In this document: positions 35,444 through 44,613 of the stretch, piece by piece | Layout of the letters: every line of letters starts with the position of its first letter | Numbering within the stretch: position 1 is the first letter of the stretch | NCBI RefSeq assembly: GCF_000334915.1 | Contig: NZ_AMSF01000088.1 | Span: forward strand, 1 to 64,000 | Length of the DNA: 64,000 nucleotides | Reading direction: 5' to 3' | Origin: Dyella ginsengisoli LA-4 | Lineage (GTDB): Bacteria > Pseudomonadota > Gammaproteobacteria > Xanthomonadales > Rhodanobacteraceae | The notes under the pieces: model-generated | What the model was told of the DNA's origin: nothing | Database searches by the model: none | The model's input: only the letters and a program-made list of their open reading frames with translations | Position numbers and translations under genes: made by a program

Positions 35444-37924
35444 CTAGTCGTCGCCTGCCGCCGCGCCGCCGAAGGCGTAGCTCACGCCGAGCAGGAACGT
35501 ACGCGGCGGCCCCGGTGCCGCGAACAGCGTGGGCGAACCCGGGCCCGTGGTGTCGATCAGACGGCCCGGAGTGTCGAACACGTTGGTGCTGAGTTGACCG
35601 CTGTTGACGTAGCGGCGGTCGAACAGGTTGTCGACGCTGGCAAAGAACGCCAGCGCGCGGTTCGGCCGATAGTGCAGGTCCAGCGATACCACGCCGTAGC
35701 CGGGGAGCGCGCCATGACGGTCGGCGTTGTTCTCGTCGCCCACCGCGAACTGCCCGGAATAGGCACGCAGGTTGGCGCCGAACGACCACTGGTCGGTCAG
35801 CCGGTATTCGCCGGACAGGTTGAACAGCCGCTCCGGCACGCCAGGCAGGCGATCTCCTCGGCGCACCCGGATCGCGCCGGCGCCGTCGGCACTGGAATTG
35901 GCGTCGCTCACCGTCTCGAACGACGCACCGTAGGTGGCCCGTACCAGACTGAGATTGGCCTGCCACTCCAGCCGCCCCCGCTCGCCGCCGATGCCCAGGT
36001 CGACTCCACGCCGGCGCGTGCTCGGCACGTTTGCGAAATAGCCCTGCGAGCTGCCGCCGGTGAACACGGTGAGGATGTCGTTGCTGGCACGACTGAAGTA
36101 AGGCGACACGTTCCAGCGCAACCGCCCGTCGGCAGTGCTGCCGCGCAACCCGCCACTGATCGTGCGCACCACCACCGGCTTGAGCGGCGGATCGCCGGTG
36201 AAGTCGTTGGGCAATGCGCAGGGGGCCGCAGGGTCGGCGCACTCGAACTCGATCGGCGTAGGCGTGCGCATGCCCTCGTCGTAGTTGGCGTAGACGCCGA
36301 ACGCCGGCGACGGGTTCCAGGTCAGCCCGAGGCTGGGGTTGAAGCGATGGAAGCGCTGGCGACCGTTGATGTCGGGCTCTGCGCCGGAACGGTCGGTCAC
36401 CGCCAACCGGCTGAGGTTGTAGCGCCCGCCGGCGCTGACATGCACCGCTGGCGTGAGCGCGAACACGTCCATCGCATACACGCCGATGCTGCGGTTGGAG
36501 GCCCCGGCGTTGGTCAGCGGATCGAGCGCGAACGGCGCCAGCCCGATCGCATCGCCGCGCCGTGCCGGATCGAGCGGGAAATAGGCCGGTTGGGCGTACT
36601 GGGTGAAATCGCTGGCGCCCACATCCAGGCTCACGCCCACGGTGAGCTGGTTGTCGTGACCGGCGAAGGCCGCGCCGTCCACCGCCTGCAGCGAAAAGCC
36701 GTAGCCGCGCGTGCGCACCTGGCCGAGCACGTTGCTGGCCGGCACGTTGTTGATCGTCGCCTGGGGGTTCGCCGGGTCGTAGGCCGGGCTCACCCCGGCG
36801 TACCAGTACTGTCCGACCGAAGCCGGATCATAGGCGCCGTCGACGGCATAGCCGAGCGGCCCATCGACCGCCGGATCGTAGGCGGCGTAGTCGTTGGTGT
36901 TGGAATTGAAGCTGCGACTGCTGGACAGGCGCAGATAGCCGTTCGCCTGCACCGCCCAGTCGGCACCCAGCTCGTGCGTACCCTGCAGCGTGAATGCGTT
37001 CAGGCGGTTGCGGAAGTGGTCCGGCCAGGTGAAGCCGGCCTTCGGCGTGTCGATCCATTCCAGCGGCAACGACTGCGTGCCCGACAGGCGTCCGGCCGTG
37101 CCGGTGTAGGCGAGCATCAGCGAGGTGTCCTCGTCCGGCCGCCAGTCGCCGCGCACGAAGGCCTGCTGCACGCGGCTGGGCGAATACTCGCGCCAGCCAC
37201 GTTCGTAGTCGTTCGCCGCGCCGACGTAGATCGCCCCGGTGCGGCCATGCGCGCCGAAGCTGGCGTCGGCCTGGATCCGTCCCCACGAGCCGCCGGAAAC
37301 ATCCACCGTGCCGCCCGGATCGGTGAAGCCGCTCTTGCTGGTCACCAGCAGCGCACCGGCCAGCGTGTTCAGGCCGTACAGCGGGTTGGAGCCGGGCACC
37401 AGTTCGACGTCGCGCACGGCGAAATCGGGGATCGCCTCCCAGTTCATCGTCTCGGCGAACGGCTCGTTCTGGCGCACGCCGTCGAAGTACACCGAGATGC
37501 CCGACGGCGAGCCGAGCAGCGGCGACAGCGTGTAGCCGTGGAAGATCAGGTTGGCCTGCCACGGGTTGCCCTGCGACTGGGTGAGGTTCACGCCCTGGAA
37601 GTTGCCCTCGAGCAGGCCGGTGATCGCCTGCCCGTGCAGCTGCGCCATGTCGTCGGCCTGTGCGCTCTGCACGTTGAGCGGGATCTGCAGCGGCGGCACC
37701 TCGAACCCCGGCAGCGGCGCGATCGCGATCACCTTCACTTCGCGGAACTGCTTGACCGGGCGGTCGGCCAGCACGCGCGGGCTGGCCGCCAGGCCGAGCA
37801 CGGCAAGCCCCATGGTCCCGATGGCTTTCCACGCAGGTCGGGCTTCGGCGGCACACGTCCGTGCGATGCGGCGACTCGGCATGGGCAGGGCGTTCCGTTC
37901 GACCAGGGTCCGGGTATCGATCAT
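35444..37924 (-). CDS. TonB-dependent outer-membrane receptor of the xox operon
   Basis: An 826-residue receptor. After a signal region (hydrophobic MGLAVLGLAASPRVLA around 38-53) comes a plug domain with LLGSPSGISVYFDGVRQNEP and VRDVELVPGSNPLYGLNTLAG, then a 22-strand-type barrel ending in TFLLGVSYAF plus an eight-residue tail. It is last in the xoxF operon. TonB receptors near xoxF genes in methylotrophs (LutH, LanA) import chelated lanthanides, and PqqU imports PQQ; either cargo fits here, and PQQ synthesis genes are not in the window. An ATG at 37882 (MPSRRIA) may be the real start. Confidence 0.88.
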   Translation of the reverse strand: MIDTRTLVERNALPMPSRRIARTCAAEARPAWKAIGTMGLAVLGLAASPRVLADRPVKQFREVKVIAIAPLPGFEVPPLQIPLNVQSAQADDMAQLHGQAITGLLEGNFQGVNLTQSQGNPWQANLIFHGYTLSPLLGSPSGISVYFDGVRQNEPFAETMNWEAIPDFAVRDVELVPGSNPLYGLNTLAGALLVTSKSGFTDPGGTVDVSGGSWGRIQADASFGAHGRTGAIYVGAANDYERGWREYSPSRVQQAFVRGDWRPDEDTSLMLAYTGTAGRLSGTQSLPLEWIDTPKAGFTWPDHFRNRLNAFTLQGTHELGADWAVQANGYLRLSSSRSFNSNTNDYAAYDPAVDGPLGYAVDGAYDPASVGQYWYAGVSPAYDPANPQATINNVPASNVLGQVRTRGYGFSLQAVDGAAFAGHDNQLTVGVSLDVGASDFTQYAQPAYFPLDPARRGDAIGLAPFALDPLTNAGASNRSIGVYAMDVFALTPAVHVSAGGRYNLSRLAVTDRSGAEPDINGRQRFHRFNPSLGLTWNPSPAFGVYANYDEGMRTPTPIEFECADPAAPCALPNDFTGDPPLKPVVVRTISGGLRGSTADGRLRWNVSPYFSRASNDILTVFTGGSSQGYFANVPSTRRRGVDLGIGGERGRLEWQANLSLVRATYGASFETVSDANSSADGAGAIRVRRGDRLPGVPERLFNLSGEYRLTDQWSFGANLRAYSGQFAVGDENNADRHGALPGYGVVSLDLHYRPNRALAFFASVDNLFDRRYVNSGQLSTNVFDTPGRLIDTTGPGSPTLFAAPGPPRTFLLGVSYAFGGAAAGDD

Positions 37925-37935
37925 CCCAACCGCCC

Positions 37936-37970
37936 GGCCGTCCGCCCAAGGCGACCTTGGTCGAACGGCC
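37936..37970 (-). other. Stem-loop between gfa and TonB receptor genes
   Basis: GGCCGT (37936-37941) pairs with ACGGCC (37965-37970), and inside it CCAAGG (37946-37951) pairs with CCTTGG (37955-37960). The two stems are separated by a small internal loop. It is the weakest of three hairpins in the operon and has no U-tract. Confidence 0.45.
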
Positions 37971-37988
37971 CGCTGCTCGCGACGCGAG

Positions 37989-38570
37989 TCACGCTCCCTT
38001 GTACAGCGTGCCCCTGGCCTTGGCCGTGTGCGTGGCGATGGCGTCCATCAGCGGCGGCGACAGGCAGTCGTACGGCGGCAGACCCAGCTCGTTGAGGCGC
38101 GCGCGCACGGCGTCCATGCCGGCCGGGTTGTAGCCGGACTCGATGATCGAGGAGACGAACGCGGCGAAGCCCGGTGCCGCCCAGCCGTCTTCCTTCGACA
38201 GCTCGGTATGCACGAAGTCCAGGCCGTAGAACGGATGGTCCCTGTTCTCGATGCGGCCGATCATGTGGGTGCCGCAGACCTTGCAGGCATGGCGCTGGAT
38301 CGCCGCGCTGGCGTCGACGATGCCCAGCTTGTCGCCGTTCTCCAGCACCTCGACCTTGTCGCGGCCGACCACCGCGATCTGCGCGAACACCGCACCCTTC
38401 GGCTTCCAGCACTTGCTGCAGCCGCAGACATGGTTGTGCGCGGTCTGCGCGCCGACCTTCACCTTCACCGGCTTGTCCGCGCACAGACAGGTGAGCGTGC
38501 CTCCGCCGAAGCCGTCCTTGCCGGGTTTGACGCCGTGGTCGACGGCGGGATGGATCGAGACGCTTGCCAT
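37989..38570 (-). CDS. gfa: S-(hydroxymethyl)glutathione synthase (glutathione-dependent formaldehyde-activating enzyme)
   Basis: A 193-residue zinc protein of the GFA family. Cys motifs are [20 protein letters not shown] and [35 protein letters not shown] is typical of the Gfa subgroup. The enzyme is proposed to speed condensation of formaldehyde with glutathione, feeding FrmA, whose gene lies just upstream; some work suggests a glutathione carrier role instead. GGAGG stands seven bases before ATG 38570. It fits formaldehyde removal after methanol oxidation by XoxF. Confidence 0.93.
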   Translation of the reverse strand: MASVSIHPAVDHGVKPGKDGFGGGTLTCLCADKPVKVKVGAQTAHNHVCGCSKCWKPKGAVFAQIAVVGRDKVEVLENGDKLGIVDASAAIQRHACKVCGTHMIGRIENRDHPFYGLDFVHTELSKEDGWAAPGFAAFVSSIIESGYNPAGMDAVRARLNELGLPPYDCLSPPLMDAIATHTAKARGTLYKGA

Positions 38571-38614
38571 GGTGTGACCTCCAGTGGATGTGCGGAACAC
38601 GACGGAAGGCCGAG

Positions 38615-38650
38615 GCCGATGGACCGCCGCCGCAGCGACGGTCCATCGGC
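38615..38650 (-). other. 12-bp perfect stem-loop between frmA and gfa
   Basis: GCCGATGGACCG (38615-38626) and CGGTCCATCGGC (38639-38650) are exact reverse complements around a 12-base loop. The hairpin begins six bases after the frmA stop in the direction of transcription. No U-run follows, so an RNA-stability or processing role is more likely than termination. Confidence 0.7.
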
Positions 38651-38656
38651 GTCCGG

Positions 38657-39850
<1,194 letters not shown>

Positions 39851-40615
39851 TCAGTCCTGGGCGCTGGGCGGCCGTCCCGGCGGTACCAGGTCGAGCTGGC
39901 GCGCCTTGATGTAGTCGTAGATCGCGCGGATGTCCTTCTCCTCGAAGAAGCCGGCCCACGACGGCATGCCCTTGGCCTGGCGCCCGGCCATCGCGGTGCT
40001 CAGGAACTGCTGCCAGGTCATGCCGCCCTCCAGCGACTTGCGCAGGTCCGGCGCGTATTCGCCGCCGATCGCATCGCCGCCGTGGCAGCGAAAGCAGTAG
40101 GAGTTGTACTGCTCGTAGCCGTGGAACACCGCATCGGTCACCTGCTTCTGGTCCGGCCCGGTGAAGACGGCGAAGTCGGTGGTCACCGGCTTGCCGTCGG
40201 GGGTCTTGTAGGTATGGCTCTCCTCCTGTGTCGCGGCCGGCTGGTTGGCCTTGGCTTCGGAGGGCTGGCCGTGCAGCGAGAGGATCCAGTGCACCATCTC
40301 GGTGATGTCCGCATCGCTGAGCTCCGGATGCGCGGTCATCGCGATGTCGCCCCAGTTGCCCGCGCCACCCTCCTTGATCTTCTTCACCAGCATCGCGACC
40401 GTCGCCCCGCCCTTGCCGCGGTAACGGTCGGCCACCGCGTCGTAGGCCGGTCCCACCAGCTTGTGGTCGATCGCATGGCAGGCGAAGCAGTTGCTGGCGC
40501 GTGCCTTGGCCTCTCCCGGCGACATGCCTGCGTCCCTCGCACGGGCAACGAGCGGAGCGGCCACGCCGAGGGCAAGGCCGAGCAGGGACAGACAGTGCAG
40601 CAGGGGACGATGCAT
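39851..40615 (-). CDS. xoxG: Diheme cytochrome c, XoxG-type electron acceptor
   Basis: A 254-residue exported cytochrome with two heme sites: C43-F-A-C46-H47 and C174-F-R-C177-H178. The first domain resembles cytochrome c551/c552 ([14 protein letters not shown], Met93 as likely distal ligand), the second the single-heme XoxG/cytochrome cL partner of PQQ methanol dehydrogenases ([12 protein letters not shown], Met217). XoxG is normally a single domain, so this is a fusion. ATG 40615 is chosen for its GGAG; ATG 40630 is the alternative. Residues 1-27 are a signal peptide. It probably takes electrons from XoxF and passes them within the same chain. Confidence 0.85.
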   Translation of the reverse strand: MHRPLLHCLSLLGLALGVAAPLVARARDAGMSPGEAKARASNCFACHAIDHKLVGPAYDAVADRYRGKGGATVAMLVKKIKEGGAGNWGDIAMTAHPELSDADITEMVHWILSLHGQPSEAKANQPAATQEESHTYKTPDGKPVTTDFAVFTGPDQKQVTDAVFHGYEQYNSYCFRCHGGDAIGGEYAPDLRKSLEGGMTWQQFLSTAMAGRQAKGMPSWAGFFEEKDIRAIYDYIKARQLDLVPPGRPPSAQD

Positions 40616-40644
40616 GGGCACAGGCTCCATCGGGCGAAAAGGGG

Positions 40645-41478
40645 TCAGAGGTTGGCCATGCCGTCCATGCCGGCGGCAGGCTCGGGATGCGTCTCCACGC
40701 CGTGCTGGCGCAGGATCGCCTTCAGCTCGTTGTCGTGGGCCTTGATCAGCCGGTCCAGCCGCTGCTTGAGCGCGGTGTCGCCCTGGCGCACCGCCATCGA
40801 CATCGGGAAGGTGTACATCTCCGGCGATCCGGTGGCGCGCGAGTTGGGCAGGGTCACCGTGGTGAGGTCGGGATAGTCCTTGAGGAAGGCGCCGATCGCC
40901 GGCTGCCAGGTGATCATCACGTCGATCTTTCCGCTCTCCAGGTCGTCCAGCACGCTGCGCGGCGAGACCCCGGCCTTGCCGCCGACGTCATACGCCCTGG
41001 CGGCGGTGACCATACCGCGCAGCTGCAGGCCCGCTTCCACCGGCGTGTCGGACTCGAAGCCGATCTTCAGCTTGTGCAGGTCCGGCGAGTTGAGGTCGGT
41101 GAGGTCGTAGCCCTTGTCCTTCTTGAACACGAACACGTAGGAGGACACGTAGTACGGGTCGGTGGTGAGCTCCTCCTGATTGCCGTAGGGCATGCTCATC
41201 ACCACGTCGCAGTGCCCGCTGTCGAGATTGCGCGCCAGCCACTCGGAGTAGCCGCCGTGGCCGCGCGAGTCGGCCCAGGTGTAGTCGACGTTGGCGCCGA
41301 GCTGTTTGGCCACGTACTGCGCGACGGCGTTCTCGAAGCCCTGGCCGGCCTGGTTGGAGTACGGCAGGTAGTCGGGGTCGGCGCAAACCTTGAGCTGGCC
41401 GCTGGCATGGGCCGGCGCTGCGGCAGCCACCAGCACGAGCAGGCCAGTGGCGAGGAAGGTGGGCTTGCAGGCGATCAT
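40645..41478 (-). CDS. xoxJ: XoxJ-like periplasmic binding protein
   Basis: A 277-residue protein of the solute-binding family 3 fold. Signal peptide 1-24 ([16 protein letters not shown]), then [58 protein letters not shown] and a disulfide pattern typical of MxaJ/XoxJ. Genes of this type lie next to methanol dehydrogenase genes, and XoxJ is thought to help activate or mature XoxF rather than feed an ABC transporter; no transporter is nearby. GGGAGA precedes ATG 41478. It is the second gene in the operon, after a strong hairpin. Confidence 0.9.
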   Translation of the reverse strand: MIACKPTFLATGLLVLVAAAAPAHASGQLKVCADPDYLPYSNQAGQGFENAVAQYVAKQLGANVDYTWADSRGHGGYSEWLARNLDSGHCDVVMSMPYGNQEELTTDPYYVSSYVFVFKKDKGYDLTDLNSPDLHKLKIGFESDTPVEAGLQLRGMVTAARAYDVGGKAGVSPRSVLDDLESGKIDVMITWQPAIGAFLKDYPDLTTVTLPNSRATGSPEMYTFPMSMAVRQGDTALKQRLDRLIKAHDNELKAILRQHGVETHPEPAAGMDGMANL

Positions 41479-41506
41479 GGCGGTCTCCCGGCGGTGTGGA
41501 CACGGT

Positions 41507-41538
41507 GGCGCCATGCCTCCTCGCGGAGGCATGGCGCC
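41507..41538 (-). other. 14-bp perfect stem-loop between xoxF and xoxJ
   Basis: GGCGCCATGCCTCC (41507-41520) and GGAGGCATGGCGCC (41525-41538) are exact reverse complements around a TCGC loop. It starts ten bases beyond the xoxF stop in the direction of transcription. There is no U-tract after it. It would be very stable in RNA and may protect the xoxF message or lower expression of the genes behind it. Confidence 0.8.
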
Positions 41539-41548
41539 GGTTCGTGGA

Positions 41549-43348
41549 TCAGTTCAGGGCGAACACCATCAGGGTGCCGCCGAGGTTGGTGTAGTCGCCG
41601 AGGGTGGCGGTGGCGCCGACCGCACCGAGGCCTTCGGTCGCCTTGGTCAGGTTGTTCGACAGGCCGATCGCCGCCCAGCCGCCCACGCCGCTGAGGATGG
41701 CGACGTACTGCTTGCCGTTGTGCGTGTAGGTGATCGGGTTGCCGATGATTCCCGAGGGGCACTTGAACTGCCACAGCACCTTGCCGGTCTTCAGGTCGAC
41801 CGCGCGGAACCAGCCGGTCAGCGTGCCGTAGAAGGCCAGCCCGCCCTTGGTGGTGAGCACGCCGGACCAGTCCTGGAAGCGGTCGTTGATCGCCCACTTG
41901 GTGTCACCGGTCGCCGCGTCGAAGGCGATGAAGCGCCCACCCACGTCGCCGTGGTTGGCCGGATACATGTTCACCAGCGCGCCGACGTAGGGGAAGCCGG
42001 CCTTGTACTTCACGTTGAACGCCTGGTAGTCCATGCAGACGTGGTTGGTCGGCACGTAGAACAGGCCGGTGTTCGGATCGTACGAAGCCGGCTGCTGATC
42101 CTTCGAGCCCTGCGAGGACGGGCAGATGTCCTTCACGTTGACGCCTTCCCTGGTCATCTTGGCCGGATCGACCATCGGGCGGCCGGTTTTCATGTCGATG
42201 CCGGTGGCCCAGTTCACCACCGGGTCGAACTTGTGCGCGGCGAGCAGCTTGCCGTTGGAGCGGTCCCAGACGTAGGCGAAGCCGTTGCGGTCGAAGTGGG
42301 TGAGGGTCGGCACGGTGCGGCCGTCGATCTTGGTGTCGGTGAGGATGCTCTCGTTGACGCCGTCGTAGTCCCAGCCGTCGTGCGGGGTCATCTGGAACAC
42401 CCACTTGGCCTCGCCGGTATCCGGGTTACGCGCGATCACCGACATCGAGTACTTGTTGTCGCCGGGGCGCTGGGTCGGGTTCCAGGTGCCGGGGTTGCCG
42501 GTGCCGTAGTACAGCAGGTTGAGCTTGGGGTCGTAGGTGTACCAGCCCCAGGTGGTGCCGCCGCCGAGCTTCCACTGGTCGCCCTGCCAGGACTTCAGGC
42601 TGGAGTCCTTGCCGACCGGTTTCTGCGTGGCGCCGTCGATGGTCTTCTTCGGGTTGAACATCAACTGGTCGTCCGGCCCGGTGCTGTAGGCGCGCCACAG
42701 CTGCTTGCCGGTCTTGATGTCGTTGGCGGTGACGTAGCCGTGCACGCCGTACTCGGCGCCGGACACGCCGGTGATCACCTTGTCCTTGATCACGATCGGC
42801 GCCATGGTCTGGGTCTGGCCGATCATCGGATCGGCGTTCTTCGCCTTCCACACCACCTTGCCGGTCTTGGCGTCCAGCGCGTAGAGATTGCCGTCCAGCG
42901 CGTTGGCGAAAATCATCCCGTCGGCGTAGGCCGGTCCACGGTTGACCACGTCGCAGCAGGCGACCGACGGTGCGAACTTGTTCTGGTCCGGAGTGAAGCT
43001 CCAGACGATCCTGCCCGGATCGTCCAGCGACACCGCGTAGACGTGGTTCGGGTAGGAGCTTTCGAAATACAGCATGTTGCCGACCACCAGCGGCTGCCCC
43101 TCGTGACCGCGCAGCGAGCCGGACGACATGGTCCAGGCCACGTGCAAATCCTTCACGTTGTCGGTGGTGATCTGGTCCAGTGCGCTGTACCGCTGGGCGG
43201 TGTAGTTGCCTGTCGGCATGACCCACTGGTTGGGGTCTTTCGCCATCTGCATCAGCCCATCGTTGGCCAGGGCGCCGGCCGCGGTCAGGCCCAGTCCCAG
43301 CCCGAGCACGATCGACCATGGACGGGAACGAACGAATCGGTTTCGCAT
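41549..43348 (-). CDS. xoxF: Lanthanide-dependent PQQ methanol dehydrogenase XoxF
   Basis: A 599-residue exported quinoprotein of standard XoxF length, signal peptide to about residue 29. The vicinal disulfide is Cys131-Cys132 (SVACCDVV). Metal and PQQ-site residues are Glu199 (SGAEYG), Asn285 (TGNPGTWN) and the catalytic Asp327 in WDYDG. Asp329, two residues on, is the extra acidic ligand that marks lanthanide-binding enzymes; calcium MxaF has Ala there. It oxidises methanol, and possibly formaldehyde, in the periplasm, passing electrons to a cytochrome (xoxG, same operon). AAGGGAA stands before ATG 43348. It is the first gene of the operon, behind a sigma-54 site. The small subunit gene mxaI is absent, as expected for XoxF. 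Confidence 0.97.
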   Translation of the reverse strand: MRNRFVRSRPWSIVLGLGLGLTAAGALANDGLMQMAKDPNQWVMPTGNYTAQRYSALDQITTDNVKDLHVAWTMSSGSLRGHEGQPLVVGNMLYFESSYPNHVYAVSLDDPGRIVWSFTPDQNKFAPSVACCDVVNRGPAYADGMIFANALDGNLYALDAKTGKVVWKAKNADPMIGQTQTMAPIVIKDKVITGVSGAEYGVHGYVTANDIKTGKQLWRAYSTGPDDQLMFNPKKTIDGATQKPVGKDSSLKSWQGDQWKLGGGTTWGWYTYDPKLNLLYYGTGNPGTWNPTQRPGDNKYSMSVIARNPDTGEAKWVFQMTPHDGWDYDGVNESILTDTKIDGRTVPTLTHFDRNGFAYVWDRSNGKLLAAHKFDPVVNWATGIDMKTGRPMVDPAKMTREGVNVKDICPSSQGSKDQQPASYDPNTGLFYVPTNHVCMDYQAFNVKYKAGFPYVGALVNMYPANHGDVGGRFIAFDAATGDTKWAINDRFQDWSGVLTTKGGLAFYGTLTGWFRAVDLKTGKVLWQFKCPSGIIGNPITYTHNGKQYVAILSGVGGWAAIGLSNNLTKATEGLGAVGATATLGDYTNLGGTLMVFALN

Positions 43349-43424
43349 GGTGGATTCCCTTTGTCTGCCGTGGAACGGAGCGGGCCGCCGAGGGCGCCGC
43401 CGCCGGAATGCGTGCCCCCTGCGC

Positions 43425-43440
43425 TGCAGGCGCCGTGCCA
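43425..43440 (-). promoter_or_regulatory. Sigma-54 (-24/-12) promoter for the xoxF operon
   Basis: On the minus strand the sequence is TGGCACG-GCGC-CTGCA, matching the consensus TGGCACG-N4-TTGCA at all but one fixed base, with GG and GC exactly ten bases apart. Transcription would start near 43414, giving a 66-base leader before the xoxF ATG. An enhancer-binding protein gene at the far end of the operon supports the call. The site has not been tested here. Confidence 0.72.
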
Positions 43441-43493
43441 GCATCCGGGCAGCCATCGAATCCATCGTTGATTCATGCACTTGCAACCCAGTC

Positions 43494-43547
43494 GCGACCA
43501 CTGACTGGAGATGGTCGCCCCGACAGGTGTGCTCATTCCGCAACACC
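43494..43547 (-). promoter_or_regulatory. Two inverted repeats, candidate activator sites upstream of xoxF
   Basis: GCGACCA-N11-TGGTCGC spans 43494-43518 and GGTGT-N12-ACACC spans 43526-43547. They lie about 80-130 bases upstream of the predicted sigma-54 start, where enhancer-binding proteins usually bind. They also lie upstream of the divergent aldo/keto reductase gene, so either gene could be the target. The remainder of the 314-bp gap (43349-43662) shows nothing further. Confidence 0.45.
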
Positions 43548-43662
43548 CGCTGCTGCAGATTTGGCTCACTGCCGCGCGGACTCATCCCCCATGGCTTGAG
43601 CCCGGTCCGGCACCACCCCATGTCGAGCGTTTGTCCTTCCGTTCCCCCGCAAGGAGACTCCG

Positions 43663-44613
43663 ATGCCACTGCGCCCCCTTGGCCGCTCCCCGCTCGCCAT
43701 CGCCCCGCTCGCCTTTGGCGGCAACGTGTTCGGCTGGAGCGCCGACGAGGCGACGTCCTTCGAGTTGCTGGACGCCTTCGTCGATGCCGGCTTCAACCTG
43801 ATCGACACCGCGGACATGTACTCCTCGTGGGTACCGGGCAACCGCGGCGGCGAATCGGAGACGATCATCGGCAAGTGGCTCAAACGCAGCGGCAAGCGCG
43901 ACCGCGTGGTGATCGCCACCAAGGTCGGCAAGTGGGTTGAGCAGCCGGGCCTGTCGCCGGTGAACATCGAGCAGGCCGTCGAGGGCTCGCTGCGGCGCCT
44001 GCAGACCGACCATATCGACCTGTACCAGGCCCACGCCGACGACGCGGGCGTGCCGCTGGCCGAGACGCTGGGCGCCTTCGGCCGGCTGATCGAACAAGGC
44101 AAAGTGCGCGCGATCGGGGCTTCCAACTACTCCGCCGAACGCTTCGCCGAGTCGCTGACGATCGCCCGCGAGCACGGCCTGCCTCGCTACGAGACCCTGC
44201 AGCCGCAATACAACCTGGCCGATCGCGCCGGCTACGAGGCGGCGCTGGAGCCGCTGGTCCGGCGCGAGAACGTGGGTGTGATCTGCTATTACGCACTGGC
44301 CAGTGGCTTCCTCACCGGCAAGTACCGCAGCACCGCCGACCTGGCCAAGAGCGCCGCCCGCGGCGGTGCAGTCAGGAAATACCTCGACGCGCGCGGGCTG
44401 CGCATCCTCACCGCGCTCGACGATGTGGCTGGCGCCCATCCGGGCGCAACGCCGGCGCAGGTCGCGCTGGCCTGGCTGATGGCGCGACCGGGCCTCACCG
44501 CGCCGATCGCCAGCGCCACCAGCGTGAGCCAGCTGCAGGAACTGATCGGCGCCGCGCAACTGATGCTGGCGGCGGACGAAGTTGCCGCGCTGGACCGCGC
44601 CAGCGCCTACTGA
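43663..44613 (+). CDS. Aldo/keto reductase
   Basis: A 316-residue TIM-barrel oxidoreductase. The catalytic tetrad is seen as Asp and Tyr in NLIDTADMYSSW, Lys in ATKVGKW and His in YQAHADD. NADPH-binding text near the end is APIASATSVSQLQELIGA. This YajO/Tas-like group reduces aldehydes or ketones. AAGGAGA precedes ATG 43663. It is divergent from xoxF and might reduce or oxidise aldehydes, but a direct link to methanol use is speculative. Its 3' end overlaps the TraB-like gene by seven bases. Confidence 0.9.
   Translation: MPLRPLGRSPLAIAPLAFGGNVFGWSADEATSFELLDAFVDAGFNLIDTADMYSSWVPGNRGGESETIIGKWLKRSGKRDRVVIATKVGKWVEQPGLSPVNIEQAVEGSLRRLQTDHIDLYQAHADDAGVPLAETLGAFGRLIEQGKVRAIGASNYSAERFAESLTIAREHGLPRYETLQPQYNLADRAGYEAALEPLVRRENVGVICYYALASGFLTGKYRSTADLAKSAARGGAVRKYLDARGLRILTALDDVAGAHPGATPAQVALAWLMARPGLTAPIASATSVSQLQELIGAAQLMLAADEVAALDRASAY

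Noticed and set aside
35430-35445. Six-bp hairpin between the convergent regulator and TonB receptor genes as a two-way terminator
   Set aside because: The stem is short, has no U-tract and overlaps the stop codons.
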